From positions 95,695 to 159,694 of the forward strand of contig NYTH01000009.1 in NCBI GenBank assembly GCA_002683405.1: DNA of 64,000 nucleotides, written 5' to 3'. Below are positions 39,064 to 47,907 of the stretch, piece by piece. The notes below the pieces were generated by a model. The model ran no database searches, was not told where the DNA came from, and saw only the letters and a list, made by a program, of their open reading frames with translations. A program made the translations under genes and the position numbers. Source of the DNA: Salinisphaeraceae bacterium (GTDB taxonomy: Bacteria > Pseudomonadota > Gammaproteobacteria > Nevskiales > Salinisphaeraceae). The number at the start of each line of letters is the position of its first letter. The stretch's first letter is position 1.

Positions 39064-40035
39064 ATGGCCCTTCCTCCGCTCCTGAAAGACAGACTCCGGC
39101 TGCCCGTGGTGGGCGCGCCGCTGTTCATCGTGTCCAACCCCGACCTGGTCATCGCGCAGTGCAAGGCCGGCATCGTAGGGTCGTTTCCGGCGCTCAATGC
39201 CCGTCCGGCCGAGCAGCTGGACGTCTGGCTCACGCAGATTCGCGAGGCGCTGGACGCGCACGACCGCGAGCATCCTGATCAACCCGCCGCGCCGTTTGCG
39301 GTCAATCAGATCGTGCACCGCTCCAACCAGCGCCTGCAGCACGACCTGGACGCCTGCGTGAAGCACAAGGTGCCCATCGTGATTACCTCGCTGGGGGCGC
39401 GTGAGGACGTCAATGAAGCCGTGCACAGCTATGGCGGCATCGTGCTGCACGACATCATCAACAACCGCTTCGCCAGGAAGGCCATCGAGAAGGGGGCCGA
39501 CGGGCTGATTGCCGTGGCGGCCGGCGCCGGGGGGCACGCCGGAACCCAGTCGCCCTTTGCCCTGGTTCAGGAAATCCGTGAATGGTTCGACGGCCCGCTG
39601 CTGCTGTCCGGCTCAATGGCCACCGGCTCATCGGTGCTGGCGGCGCAGGCCATGGGGGCCGATCTGGCCTACATGGGCTCGACCTTCATCGCCACGCGGG
39701 AGGCCAATGCAGATGACCGCTACAAGCAGTGCATCGTCGACAGCTCGGCCCAGGACATCGTGTACTCCAATCTGTTTACCGGCGTACACGGCAACTATCT
39801 GCGCCAGTCCATTGAAAACGCCGGGCTGGACCCGGACAACCTGCCCGAATCCGACCCCAGCGCCATGGACTTCGGCTCCGGGGGCGACATGGACGCCAAG
39901 GCCTGGAAGGATATCTGGGGCTGCGGCCAGGGCATCGGCGCGGTGACCGCCGTGCAGACCGCCGCCGAGCGCGTGGCCGAGCTGTCGCGCCAGTACGAGG
40001 CCGCCCGCCGGCGACTGCTGGAGCCCACCGGCTGA
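39064..40035 (+). CDS. Nitronate monooxygenase family protein
   Basis: 323 residues, ATG 39064. A TIM-barrel FMN enzyme: APLFIVSNPDLVIAQCKAGI at the N-terminus, the glycine-rich AAGAGGHAGTQSPFALV loop with its His, and the phosphate-binding stretch SGSMATGSSVLAAQAMGADLAYMGSTF. These fit the 2-nitropropane dioxygenase / nitronate monooxygenase family, which oxidises alkyl nitronates; related enoyl reductases share the fold. The PadR gene begins six bases after its stop. Confidence 0.88.
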   Translation: MALPPLLKDRLRLPVVGAPLFIVSNPDLVIAQCKAGIVGSFPALNARPAEQLDVWLTQIREALDAHDREHPDQPAAPFAVNQIVHRSNQRLQHDLDACVKHKVPIVITSLGAREDVNEAVHSYGGIVLHDIINNRFARKAIEKGADGLIAVAAGAGGHAGTQSPFALVQEIREWFDGPLLLSGSMATGSSVLAAQAMGADLAYMGSTFIATREANADDRYKQCIVDSSAQDIVYSNLFTGVHGNYLRQSIENAGLDPDNLPESDPSAMDFGSGGDMDAKAWKDIWGCGQGIGAVTAVQTAAERVAELSRQYEAARRRLLEPTG

Positions 40036-40041
40036 TCAGCC

Positions 40042-40584
40042 GTGGCGCTGTCCCACGCTATTCTGGTGTCGCTGCTCGACCGACCGCAGTCGGGCTACGA
40101 TCTGGCCAAGCGCTTCGATCAGACGGTGGGCTACTTCTGGAACGCCAGCCACCAGCAGATCTATCGGGAGCTGCACAAGCTCAGCGAGGCCGGGCTGGTG
40201 AGGCCGGCCGAGCTGACGCAGGCCGACCGTCCCAACCGCATTGTCTACAGCCTGACCGAGGGCGGCGAAGCCCACCTGCACGACTGGGTCGACGAGCCGA
40301 CCACCGCGCCCAACGTCAAGGAGGAACTGCTGGTCAAGCTCTTCGCACTGGGCACGGCCGACCCGGCGGCGCTGGCGCAGGAGGTCGGCCGCCGGCTGGC
40401 GTTTCATCAGGACAGGCTCGCCCGCTACGAAGCGGTGATGGCCGAATACTATCCCGACCCCGACAGCCTGCCCCCGCGCAAACAGGGGCACTACCTCGGC
40501 CTGAGAATGGGCGTGCTGCTCGAGCGCAGCCTGATCGACTGGTGCCGGGAAGCCGAAGCCGTCCTGGCGCAGGCGCCGCGCTAG
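40042..40584 (+). CDS. PadR-family transcriptional regulator
   Basis: 180 residues, GTG start six bases after the preceding gene. The winged helix reads HAILVSLLDRPQSGYDLAKR ... SHQQIYRELHKLSEAGLV, the PadR signature, and a C-terminal helical dimerisation domain (Vir_act_alpha_C type) follows (FHQDRLARYEAVMAEYY). PadR proteins often repress phenolic-acid or efflux genes. Co-transcription with the monooxygenase suggests it controls its own operon. Confidence 0.9.
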   Translation: MALSHAILVSLLDRPQSGYDLAKRFDQTVGYFWNASHQQIYRELHKLSEAGLVRPAELTQADRPNRIVYSLTEGGEAHLHDWVDEPTTAPNVKEELLVKLFALGTADPAALAQEVGRRLAFHQDRLARYEAVMAEYYPDPDSLPPRKQGHYLGLRMGVLLERSLIDWCREAEAVLAQAPR

Positions 40585-40902
40585 CTTTCACGGTTGCGCT
40601 GTCCGGGTAACGCGCCGGCATCCCGGGGCGGCGCTGAGTTCAAACCTGAACACTTCACTCTGAAGTCGCAAGTCCCTTTGTGGTTTGATTTTTATTAAAC
40701 AGTTCACTCAATACGCGAAGTCCTTTCGCGATTGAGTGCCGCATTGGCCGGCGCATGTCCGGCCAATGCTTTCGCGCCCTTACGGTCGCGGGCAGGCCAT
40801 CCATGGCCTGCATTATTGATCCGAGCAAATTTGTCTATTTAACGCACGGCTCAATAACGGGCGCCAGACCGCTGTGGTTCGTTGATAGCGTCGGCCGCTC
40901 GG
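40585..40902. other. Gap with clustered hairpins
   Basis: 318 bases between convergent genes (PadR and GST-like) with no credible coding frame. It contains an AT-rich stretch near 40680-40704 and the three hairpins listed at 40705-40811. Confidence 0.6.
40705..40811. repeat. Three consecutive perfect or near-perfect hairpins
   Basis: Hairpin 1: CACTCAAT ... ATTGAGTG with inner CGCGAA / TTCGCG (40705-40738, one bulged A). Hairpin 2: GCATTGGCCGG / CCGGCCAATGC (40741-40751, 40759-40769). Hairpin 3: GCAGGCCAT / ATGGCCTGC (40792-40800, 40803-40811). The stems differ in sequence, so this is not a tandem repeat; a structured RNA, bidirectional terminator or REP-like cluster are options. Confidence 0.5.
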
Positions 40903-41586
40903 CTACGAATCCTGCTTGCCCTGCAGCATGGACTGCGCCATTTTCGTGACCTCTTCACCGCCGTCGTCCAGCACCAGCGGCTCGGGAATCTCTATACCCT
41001 TCTGCACGGCCGGTCGCTCGCCCACGGTCTTCAGCCAGCGGGACAGGTTGGGCAGGTCGGCTGTTTCCACGCCGGCCCAGAAGCCTACCGACACCCACGA
41101 CCAGTGGGCGATGTCGGCGATGGAGTATTCGTCGCAGAGATAATCGCGGCCCTCGAGCTGGCCTTCGAGCACCTCGTACAGGCGCCGCGTCTCCGACTGG
41201 TAGCGCTCGATGGCGTAGGGAATTTTCTCGGGCGCATAGCGGTAGAACACGTTGGCCTGGCCCTGCATGGGCCCCACGCCGCCCATCTGGAACATGAGCC
41301 ACTGGATCACGCGGGACCGGCCTTTCGGGTCACTCGGCATGAGGCGGCCGAACTTCTCGGCCAGGTAGATCAGGATGGCGCCGGATTCGAACACCGCGAA
41401 GTCATCCGCGTCCCGATCCACGATGGTGGGAATACGGCCGTTCGGGTTGATCTTCAGATAGTCCGGTTTCTTCTGGTCCCCGTCGGACAGCGAAATGGCG
41501 TGCAACCTGTAGGGCACGCCCAGCTCCTCGAGCATGATCGAGGCTTTCCAGCCGTTCGGGGTGGAGGCGGTATACAGATCAATCAT
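40903..41586 (-). CDS. YfcG-like disulfide oxidoreductase (Nu-class GST)
   Basis: 227 residues from ATG 41586. It starts [21 protein letters not shown], where TPNGWK is the Thr/Asn active-site region of YfcG-type proteins rather than the Tyr/Ser of other GSTs. [12 protein letters not shown] and [13 protein letters not shown] complete the thioredoxin-like domain. The C-terminal helical domain has [12 protein letters not shown]. Such proteins reduce disulphides with glutathione. The gene is monocistronic, with repeat DNA upstream. Confidence 0.9.
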   Translation of the reverse strand: MIDLYTASTPNGWKASIMLEELGVPYRLHAISLSDGDQKKPDYLKINPNGRIPTIVDRDADDFAVFESGAILIYLAEKFGRLMPSDPKGRSRVIQWLMFQMGGVGPMQGQANVFYRYAPEKIPYAIERYQSETRRLYEVLEGQLEGRDYLCDEYSIADIAHWSWVSVGFWAGVETADLPNLSRWLKTVGERPAVQKGIEIPEPLVLDDGGEEVTKMAQSMLQGKQDS

Positions 41587-41670
41587 CGGAGTTCCTTGTT
41601 GGGTATGAGTGTCCGATCGAACCGGGTGTTCTTGTAAAGGGGCGGGTGCCGCGACGGTTCAAAAAGCGCG

Positions 41671-41833
41671 AACCACAAAGGCACAAAGGGCACAAAGGAA
41701 TTCTGGTTGGCGCCTTGCGTCCGGCATACCTCAGCCCCGCCGACTCCACTCTGTGTGCTCTGTGCCTCTGTGGCTGTCCTCTTTCTTCAAGGGCACCTTT
41801 CTTTCCCTTTGTGTTCTTCGTGCCTTCGTGGTG
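41671..41833. repeat. Palindromic repeat family A, copy 2
   Basis: AACCACAAAGGCACAAAGGG at the left and CCCTTTGTGTTCTTCGTGCC ... GTGGT at the right form the outer inverted pair. The central CTCTGTGTGCTCTGTGCCTC resembles the inner arm of the other copies. The surrounding 277-base gap has no gene; short frames here are translations of repeat DNA. Confidence 0.75.
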
Positions 41834-41863
41834 AATATTCATACGGCTTCCAAGCCTTCAGCC

Positions 41864-42712
41864 TCAGGCAGCGGCATGGCGGTCGAGCACGTCAAAGAAC
41901 TGGGCCGGCTCGGGGCGCACGCGGTAGTTGTCCGTCAGATCAAGAAAGATCACCGTGCCCTCGGCATCGGTGATGAACACGGAGGGGCGGGGCACGTCGG
42001 AGTCGTAGCCCAGCGCCTGGAAGCCCGCCGGCAGGCCGTTCTTTTCCAGTATGCCCAGCTGTTCGGCCACGCGATTGTCCGGGTCGGTGAGAAAACGCAT
42101 GGGGGCGTCGAATTTTTTTGCCAGCGCCGCGCTGCGGTCTTCCGACTGCGGGCTGACGAAATATACCTCGACGCCGCGCGCCGCCAGCGCCTGGTACTGG
42201 GCCGCAATTTCCTTGATCTGCGCCATGCACAGCGGGCACCAGTTGCCGCGGAAAAACACCCAGAGCGCGGGCCGCGCCGTGAGCTGCTCGCGGGTCACTA
42301 CCGCCGAGCCGTCACGCAGCTCGAAATCGGGCAGGGGCCGACCCTGCTTGAGCGGCGCGGACGCCGGCGGCGCCGAGAATCTTGAATACCAGAACACGTA
42401 GATGACGCTGGCCAGCACGCCGATCAGCAGCGACAGCCACCCGGCCCAACCGATCAGTCCGCCCGCGAGCAGGACCGACACGGCGGTGCCCGTCACGCCG
42501 GCCGTCAGCACGGGCCAGAGCGTGTCCGACGTGCGGGCGACCGGCGCGAGCAGCAGCCGGTTGAAGAACAGCGCCGGCGCGCCGCAGGCGATCAGCGTGC
42601 CCAGCCAGGGCGAGGCGGCACCGTCGCTGAACAGCCGGTAGACGGCGACCATGGCGGCGGCGTTGCTCGCCAGGATGTAGCTGGTCACGAACAGGGACTT
42701 GAGCAGGTTCAC
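41864..42712 (-). CDS. Membrane-anchored redoxin (AhpC/TSA-like)
   Basis: 282 residues, ATG 42712. Four hydrophobic segments occupy about residues 10-115. A peroxiredoxin/redoxin domain follows, with GNWCPLCMAQIKEI holding the C159-P-L-C162 pair and ending in FIDPDNRVAEQLGILE-like and SVFITDAEGTVIFLDLTDNY segments. The C-x-x-C pair suggests thiol exchange rather than single-Cys peroxidase chemistry. Which side of the membrane the domain faces is not certain. It lies 19 bases downstream of a TetR gene and is probably controlled by it. Confidence 0.8.
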   Translation of the reverse strand: MNLLKSLFVTSYILASNAAAMVAVYRLFSDGAASPWLGTLIACGAPALFFNRLLLAPVARTSDTLWPVLTAGVTGTAVSVLLAGGLIGWAGWLSLLIGVLASVIYVFWYSRFSAPPASAPLKQGRPLPDFELRDGSAVVTREQLTARPALWVFFRGNWCPLCMAQIKEIAAQYQALAARGVEVYFVSPQSEDRSAALAKKFDAPMRFLTDPDNRVAEQLGILEKNGLPAGFQALGYDSDVPRPSVFITDAEGTVIFLDLTDNYRVRPEPAQFFDVLDRHAAA

Positions 42713-42731
42713 GGGCGGTTCTCCGGTTGTT

Positions 42732-43319
42732 TTACGGCGGGTCGAGCGCGGACAGCGCCACCCGGACGATGTCCGCCAGACGGTCCGGCCCGGGCTGCGC
42801 CCTGGCGGCCACGTTCAGACCGGACACGGTGTTGAACAGAAAGCGGGCCAGCGCCTCGGGCGATTCCCGGCGCTGGATACTGCCGTCGGCCTGGCCGCGA
42901 ACCACGGCTCGCTGCAGGGCGAGCTCGATACGCTCGACCAGCGCCAGCGTGGCCTGCCGAATGGCCGGATCGTGCGGTGCGGCTTCCGCCGCGCAATTGT
43001 TCGCCAGACAGCCATGTTGACCGTTGGGCCCGGCGGCGTTATCCAGGCTGCGCCGGAAGAAGGCCTCGATCGCCGGCCGGGCGGCCTCGTCGTCCATCAA
43101 GGGCGCGGCGGGGCCCCGGGCCAGCCAGTCTCCATAGCGCTCCAGCGCCCGCAGCAGCAGCGTCCGCTTGTCGCCAAAGCTGGCGTACAGGCTGCTCTTG
43201 CTCAAGCCGGTGGCGGACAGCAGCTGATCGAGCGACGTGCCCTTGTAGCCGCGTTCCCAGAAGGCGCGCATGGCGCGATCCAGCGTGTCGGCTTCGTCGA
43301 ATGTGCGGGTCCGGGCCAT
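42732..43319 (-). CDS. TetR-family regulator of the redoxin gene
   Basis: 195 residues, ATG 43319. The helix-turn-helix reads GTSLDQLLSATGLSKSSLYASFGDK, followed by a TetR_C ligand domain with a Cys-containing stretch (NGQHGCLANNCAAEA). That Cys pair could sense thiol stress, in keeping with the redoxin gene that follows in the same unit; this is inference. A palindromic operator lies nine bases upstream of its start. Confidence 0.9.
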   Translation of the reverse strand: MARTRTFDEADTLDRAMRAFWERGYKGTSLDQLLSATGLSKSSLYASFGDKRTLLLRALERYGDWLARGPAAPLMDDEAARPAIEAFFRRSLDNAAGPNGQHGCLANNCAAEAAPHDPAIRQATLALVERIELALQRAVVRGQADGSIQRRESPEALARFLFNTVSGLNVAARAQPGPDRLADIVRVALSALDPP

Positions 43320-43327
43320 GCATCATA

Positions 43328-43353
43328 AATACTGGACTGATCGGTCCAGTATT
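43328..43353. promoter_or_regulatory. Palindromic operator upstream of TetR-redoxin operon
   Basis: AATACTGGAC and GTCCAGTATT are perfect 10-base inverted arms with a 6-base spacer. Position just before the TetR start codon is what an autorepressor operator would show. Confidence 0.65.
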
Positions 43354-43468
43354 GGCGGTAGGGAACCGGCTGTCAATACTGACGCTGTCATATTCGCGTC
43401 ACCGCCACGTCATGAACGGTCTTTAGGCTCGCGGGGTTTAGCCAACGACTTCATGCAACGGGGGACAT

Positions 43469-45409
43469 ATGACGCTTGCGCGTTCACTCAAATTCTTCAT
43501 GGCTGCGGCCCTGGTGTTCGGCCTGGTGGCCTGTGGTGATGACGGCGACGACGGCGCGCCGGGTCCGGCGGGACCGGCCGGCCCGGCGGGTCCGACCGGC
43601 TCACCCGGCCCGCAGGGTCCCGCCGGCCCGGCCGGTCCCGCAGGGCCGGGCAGCACAAGCGCCCTGGCGCTGCGCTATCTGGGCAACGTGCGCAACCCGA
43701 ACGCCGAGTTCGACGCGGCAGCCGCCGAGATCGTCTCCTTCGATCCGGGCACCAATCAGGCGTTCGTGGTGAACGCGCAGTCTGGTCTGGTGGATGTGTT
43801 CAACGTGGCTAGCCCCATGGCGCCGGCGTTTGTGAGCAGCATCGACGTGGCTCAGGCCGTGGCTGATGCGCGCGGCGAAGTGGCCAGTACGATGGCGCTT
43901 GGCGCGGTGAACAGCGTGGATATCTTTGACGGCGTATTTGCCGCCGCCATTGAGGCTGCGCCCAAGCAGAACAACGGCTACGTGGCCTTCTTCCAGACCT
44001 CGGACAGCAGCTTCCTGGCGGCCGTCCCGGCCGGCGCGCTGCCCGACATGGTCACCTTCAGCCCCGACGGCAACTGGGTGCTGGTGGCCAACGAGGGCGA
44101 GCCCAGCGGCGATTACCAGATCGACCCGGAAGGCAGCGTGACTGCCATCGACGTCAGCGGCGGCGCCGCCAGCGTGATGGACAGCAGCGCCACCACCATC
44201 GGCTTTACCGACTTCAACGTTGGCGGTCCGCGCGCCGGCGAGCTCGGCGACGACGTGCGCATCTCGAACGTCATGGGCGTGACCACCGTGGCCCAGGACC
44301 TGGAGCCGGAGTACATCGCCGTCTCGGCCGACAGCAGCCGGGCCTTCGTGGCACTGCAGGAAAACAGCGCGATCGCGGAAATCGACCTGGCCAGCCTGAG
44401 CATCACCCGCATCCGCGGTCTGGGCACCAAGGACCACAGCCTGCCCGGCAACGAGCTGGACGCCAGCGACGATGACGACACCATCAATATCCGCACCTGG
44501 CCGGTGAAGGGGCTGTTCATGCCCGACGCCATTGCCAGCTTCGACTTCGCCGGCACGTCCTACGTGGTCACGGCCAACGAGGGCGATGGCCGCGAGTATT
44601 TCTACGACACCGACGAGGCCACCTGCCTGAGCAACGGCGGTCTGGACTTCGACGAGGATGACGGCTGTCTGGCCTATCTGGACGAAATCCGCATCAAGGA
44701 TATCGTCGACCCGGACGAAGTGGGCGCCAGCATCGAGGTGGACGGCCTTGAGCAGTTCCCCGGCGCCGGCGTGGATACCGACGGCGACATGATCGACGAC
44801 ATCTTCGAGGACGACCGGCTGGGCCGCCTCACCGTGATTGCCACCGAGGGCGTGTCCAACTGCGACGTAACCGACGGCCAGCCCGAAGCCGGCTGCGTGT
44901 ACGAAGAGCTGGTGGCTTACGGCGCGCGCTCGTTCAGCATCTTCAACGCCGATACCGGCGAGCGGGTGTTCGATAGCGGCAGCGATTTCGAGCGCATTAC
45001 CGCCGATCGCCTGGGCAGCGTCGGCTTCAACGCCAGCAACGACGACAACGACGACTTCGACAGCCGCAGCGACGCCAAGGGCCCCGAGCCGGAAGCCGTG
45101 ACGCTCGCCACGCTGGGCGGTCGTCATTACGCCTTTGTCGGGCTGGAGCGGGTCGGCGGCATCATGGTCTACGACATCACCGAGCCGGAGGCCGCGCGAT
45201 TCGTGCAGTATCTGAACCCGCGTGATTTCAGCGAAGACGCCCAGAACGGGGACGACAGCTACAACCCCGCCGCCGGTGATCTCGGGCCGGAAGACATCGA
45301 GTATGTCGCCGCCGAAAACAGCCCCAACGGCAGCCCGCTGCTGCTGGTCGGCAACGAGATCAGCGGCACCCTGGCGATCTATCAGCTCGAAGTGATCGAC
45401 ACCGAATAG
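43469..45409 (+). CDS. Choice-of-anchor-I lipoprotein with collagen-like segment
   Basis: 646 residues, ATG 43469. The lipobox LVAC is followed by an acidic GDDGDDG linker and about ten G-x-y triplets ([18 protein letters not shown]...), a collagen-like spacer. The rest matches the choice-of-anchor I domain: [20 protein letters not shown] near its start, [20 protein letters not shown], then [14 protein letters not shown]. This is a beta-propeller-like surface domain sometimes fused to phosphatases; no phosphatase motif is seen. The collagen-like part may trimerise and hold the domain away from the membrane. A strong terminator follows. Confidence 0.88.
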   Translation: MTLARSLKFFMAAALVFGLVACGDDGDDGAPGPAGPAGPAGPTGSPGPQGPAGPAGPAGPGSTSALALRYLGNVRNPNAEFDAAAAEIVSFDPGTNQAFVVNAQSGLVDVFNVASPMAPAFVSSIDVAQAVADARGEVASTMALGAVNSVDIFDGVFAAAIEAAPKQNNGYVAFFQTSDSSFLAAVPAGALPDMVTFSPDGNWVLVANEGEPSGDYQIDPEGSVTAIDVSGGAASVMDSSATTIGFTDFNVGGPRAGELGDDVRISNVMGVTTVAQDLEPEYIAVSADSSRAFVALQENSAIAEIDLASLSITRIRGLGTKDHSLPGNELDASDDDDTINIRTWPVKGLFMPDAIASFDFAGTSYVVTANEGDGREYFYDTDEATCLSNGGLDFDEDDGCLAYLDEIRIKDIVDPDEVGASIEVDGLEQFPGAGVDTDGDMIDDIFEDDRLGRLTVIATEGVSNCDVTDGQPEAGCVYEELVAYGARSFSIFNADTGERVFDSGSDFERITADRLGSVGFNASNDDNDDFDSRSDAKGPEPEAVTLATLGGRHYAFVGLERVGGIMVYDITEPEAARFVQYLNPRDFSEDAQNGDDSYNPAAGDLGPEDIEYVAAENSPNGSPLLLVGNEISGTLAIYQLEVIDTE

Positions 45410-45435
45410 ACGCCCGGCAGGGTATCCACCATTCA

Positions 45436-45462
45436 GGGCCGGCCATACGCCGGCCCTTTTTT
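45436..45462 (+). terminator. Rho-independent terminator
   Basis: GGGCCGGC / GCCGGCCC stem of eight pairs, CATAC loop, followed by six T (45457-45462), 27 bases after the choice-of-anchor gene. Confidence 0.9.
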
Positions 45463-45477
45463 GTGGGCGCCGCGCGC

Positions 45478-45677
45478 GCCGGATTCCGCTGCGCTGCATC
45501 CGGCCTACGGGTGGACTGGCGTAGGCCTGATGGAGCCTTGCGGAATCAGGCGGGGTAATGGGATTGGCTGCGGCGGGGCGCTATGTCAGGGCGGCTCGTT
45601 CTGCCGGATTCCGCTGCGCTGCATCCGGCCTACGGGTGGACTGGCGTAGGCCTGATGAAGCCTTGCGGAATCAGGCG
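45478..45677. repeat. Repeat family B, copies 3 and 4
   Basis: Two 75-base units at 45478-45552 and 45603-45677, 125 bases apart, nearly identical. Each reads GCCGGATTCCGCTGCGCTGC ... and ends in a degenerate complement (GTAGGCCTGATG ... GGAATCAGGC). They share their core with the 32 kb pair. The second copy overlaps the last codons of the glycosylase gene. Confidence 0.8.
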
Positions 45678-46246
45678 TGCGGGCGGTAGTGCCGCGGTCG
45701 GGCCAGATAATCTTGCCAGAGCATGCGGGCGGCTACCGCGCGCCAGGGGGCCCAGCGCTGAGCGTGCTTGGCCACGGCCTCGGTGTCGCTGCCGGGCGGG
45801 AGTGGTGCAAGCCGGCGCACGGCCTTGTCCAGCGCAAGGTCGCCCACGGGCCACACGTCGGGTCGCCGCAGACCCACGAAGAGGTAGACGTCGGCTGTCC
45901 AGCGCCCAATACCGGGAATCGCCTGCAATGCCTCGCGCACCGCGTCGTCGGGCGCCTGCGCCAGCGCCGCCAGTCGCAGCCGCCGGGTGTGCACGGCGTC
46001 GGCCAGCGCCAGGCAATAGCGCTGCTTCTGACGCGTGAGGCCGGCCGCTTGCAGACCCTCTTCGCCCTGCCGCAGCAGGGCGGCCGGCGTCACCCGGCCC
46101 GCCACCGACTGCAGGCGGCGATAGGCCGCCGCCTGGGAGGCCGTGGAGACCTGCTGGCCCAGCATGATGAACACCAGGCCCGAAAAGCCTTGGTTGCGGG
46201 GCCACAGCGGCGGGTAGCCGTTGCGCTCGTGCAGCGTCGCCAGCAC
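45671..46246 (-). CDS. AlkA-like DNA-3-methyladenine glycosylase
   Basis: 191 residues from GTG 46246, the only standard start before an in-frame stop at 46376. Helix-hairpin-helix GIGRWTADVYLFVGL and the catalytic Asp in WPVGDLALDKAV identify the AlkA/HhH-GPD group, which removes alkylated purines. FIMLGQQVSTASQAAA is the conserved N-terminal helix. The protein is short compared with about 205-215 for close relatives, because homologous sequence (DLTQRDAVLATL) begins before the GTG; a non-standard start is possible. Its C-terminal codons run into a repeat family B unit. Confidence 0.85.
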   Translation of the reverse strand: MLATLHERNGYPPLWPRNQGFSGLVFIMLGQQVSTASQAAAYRRLQSVAGRVTPAALLRQGEEGLQAAGLTRQKQRYCLALADAVHTRRLRLAALAQAPDDAVREALQAIPGIGRWTADVYLFVGLRRPDVWPVGDLALDKAVRRLAPLPPGSDTEAVAKHAQRWAPWRAVAARMLWQDYLARPRHYRPHA

Positions 46247-46316
46247 TGCGTCCCGTTGCGTCAGATCATCACAGGCCTGACGCAGGCGGGCGCGGTCCAG
46301 CGGCTGGCGGGCCGGA

Positions 46317-47768
46317 TCAGCGACGCCGGCGCCGACGGCGAATGAGCCCGAAGACGCCGACCGCCGCCAGCAGATTCAGCGTGGGGTCGATGCGGGCCGT
46401 CGTGTCGGACTCGGTCGTTCCACTGTCGTCCATGCTGTCGTTCGTGTCGTCGTTTGTATCGTCGCCGGTGGTCGCGTCGTCCGTATTGCTATCGCTGTCT
46501 TCCTCGCAATAGCTGCAGCCCGAGCCGGCAAAGGTGCAGACGAAGTTGTCTTTCGTTTCCACGTCATCGTCGTCGTCGCCGCCAATCCCGTCACCGTCGA
46601 CGTCCAGCGCGAAGATTTCCAGATTGCCCTCGGGATTGTCGCCCGACGGATTGCCGGCCGACTGGTAGACCACCCGGCTGCCGTCGCCGGAGATGTCGGG
46701 CTGCTCGGACGCGGCAGCCGAGTCGGTCAGCTGGCTGAGGCTGGCGCTGTCGGTATCCACCAGGAAGATCTCGCTGCTGTTGTCGCTGTTGCTGCCGGTG
46801 AAATCGACGCTGGACTGGAACACGGCCAGGTTGCTGTCGGCGGCGATGCGCGCAAACCCCGTCACGCCGCCCGTGCTGTTGGTGAGCTGAATAAGCCCGC
46901 TGCCGTCGGCCGCCATGGCGAACAGTTCGGTATTGGCATCGGCGTTGTCGCCCGCCGGGTTGCCGCTGGACTGGAAGACAATCCGGCCGCTGGCCGAAAT
47001 GGACGGCCGCAGCGCCTGGCCGGTCACGGTGTCGGTGAGCTGCTGCGGCGTCTCGCCGCCGGCGGCGTCCACGATGAAGATTTCGCTGTTGCCGTCGGGA
47101 TTGCTGGCGTCCGGGTTGGTGTTCGAGGTGAAGACCGCACGGCTGCCGTCGGGCGCGATGGCCGGAAACTGGGAGCTGCTGCCGGAAGGGCCGTCCGACA
47201 GCTGCACCGGCGCGCCGCCGGTCGCGGCGACGCTGAATACCTCGAGGCTGCCGTCCGGGTTGTCGCCGGTCAGGTTGCCGCCGGCGGCAAACACCACGCG
47301 GCTGCCGTCGCGGGCGATACGCGCCTGCTGAATGCCGGTCGGGCCGGTGCTGTCGGTCAGCTGCGTCAGGCCGCTGCCGTCGCCGGCGGCGATGAACAGC
47401 TCTACGTTGCCGTCGGCGTTGTCGCCGGTCAGGTCGGCGTTGGAGGCGAAGACGACCTGCCCGCCATCGCCGCTGATCGACGGGCGGATGGCGCCCTGGC
47501 CCGTATCGGACAGCTGTACCAGGTTGCCGCCGTCGGCGTCCACCGAGAAGACGTCATTGGATGCGTCCGCGTTGCCGCCGTCGCCGGCCAGGTCGGCCGT
47601 GGACTGGAACACCACGCGGCTGCCGTCGGCCGAAATCGCGGCAAACTGCGAGGCGCCGCTGGTGGCGGTGGTCAGTTGTGTCTGGCCCCAGAGCGCGCCC
47701 GGCAGCGCCAGCAGGGCCAGCGCGGCGAGCGGCTGCAGCGTGCGGGAATCGAATAGCCTGCTTGTCAT
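46317..47768 (-). CDS. Exported beta-propeller protein with C-terminal sorting-like tail
   Basis: 483 residues from ATG 47768; an in-frame extension to 47867 lacks a signal. A signal peptide (PLAALALLALPGALWG) leads to about seven or eight repeats of 45-55 residues (pattern GSRVVFxSxxNLTGDNPDGNxEIF), TolB/WD40-type blades. An acidic DDDD-rich linker, a Cys cluster (CTFAGSGCSYCEED) and a second Asp/Thr/Asn-rich linker follow. The end is PTLNLLAAVGVFGLI then seven Arg: a Pro motif, hydrophobic helix and basic tail like exosortase or rhombosortase-type sorting signals. It is divergent from the AGCS gene. Confidence 0.85.
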   Translation of the reverse strand: MTSRLFDSRTLQPLAALALLALPGALWGQTQLTTATSGASQFAAISADGSRVVFQSTADLAGDGGNADASNDVFSVDADGGNLVQLSDTGQGAIRPSISGDGGQVVFASNADLTGDNADGNVELFIAAGDGSGLTQLTDSTGPTGIQQARIARDGSRVVFAAGGNLTGDNPDGSLEVFSVAATGGAPVQLSDGPSGSSSQFPAIAPDGSRAVFTSNTNPDASNPDGNSEIFIVDAAGGETPQQLTDTVTGQALRPSISASGRIVFQSSGNPAGDNADANTELFAMAADGSGLIQLTNSTGGVTGFARIAADSNLAVFQSSVDFTGSNSDNSSEIFLVDTDSASLSQLTDSAAASEQPDISGDGSRVVYQSAGNPSGDNPEGNLEIFALDVDGDGIGGDDDDDVETKDNFVCTFAGSGCSYCEEDSDSNTDDATTGDDTNDDTNDSMDDSGTTESDTTARIDPTLNLLAAVGVFGLIRRRRRRR

Positions 47769-47907
47769 GAAATCGTCCCTGTTCGACCTGCCCCGCCAGA
47801 GCATAAACCAGCGCGGGCAGGCGTGTCCGATGCGCCGGACCGGCGCCGGACGCTCGAGCGCCGGCATTTGAATCCGGACGCGGATTCGGCAATCGTACGC
47901 GGCGAAT

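Noticed and set aside
41609..41842. Small open frames on both strands in the 41.6-41.85 kb gap
   Set aside because: They translate repeat family A sequence and have no ribosome site or family signal.
43601..45499. A 632-codon open frame on the minus strand
   Set aside because: Antisense to the choice-of-anchor gene; extends into repeat DNA and the terminator.
45630..46205. An overlapping 191-codon minus frame beside the glycosylase gene
   Set aside because: Different frame from the HhH-GPD protein, no motif, Arg/Gly/Ala-rich shadow.
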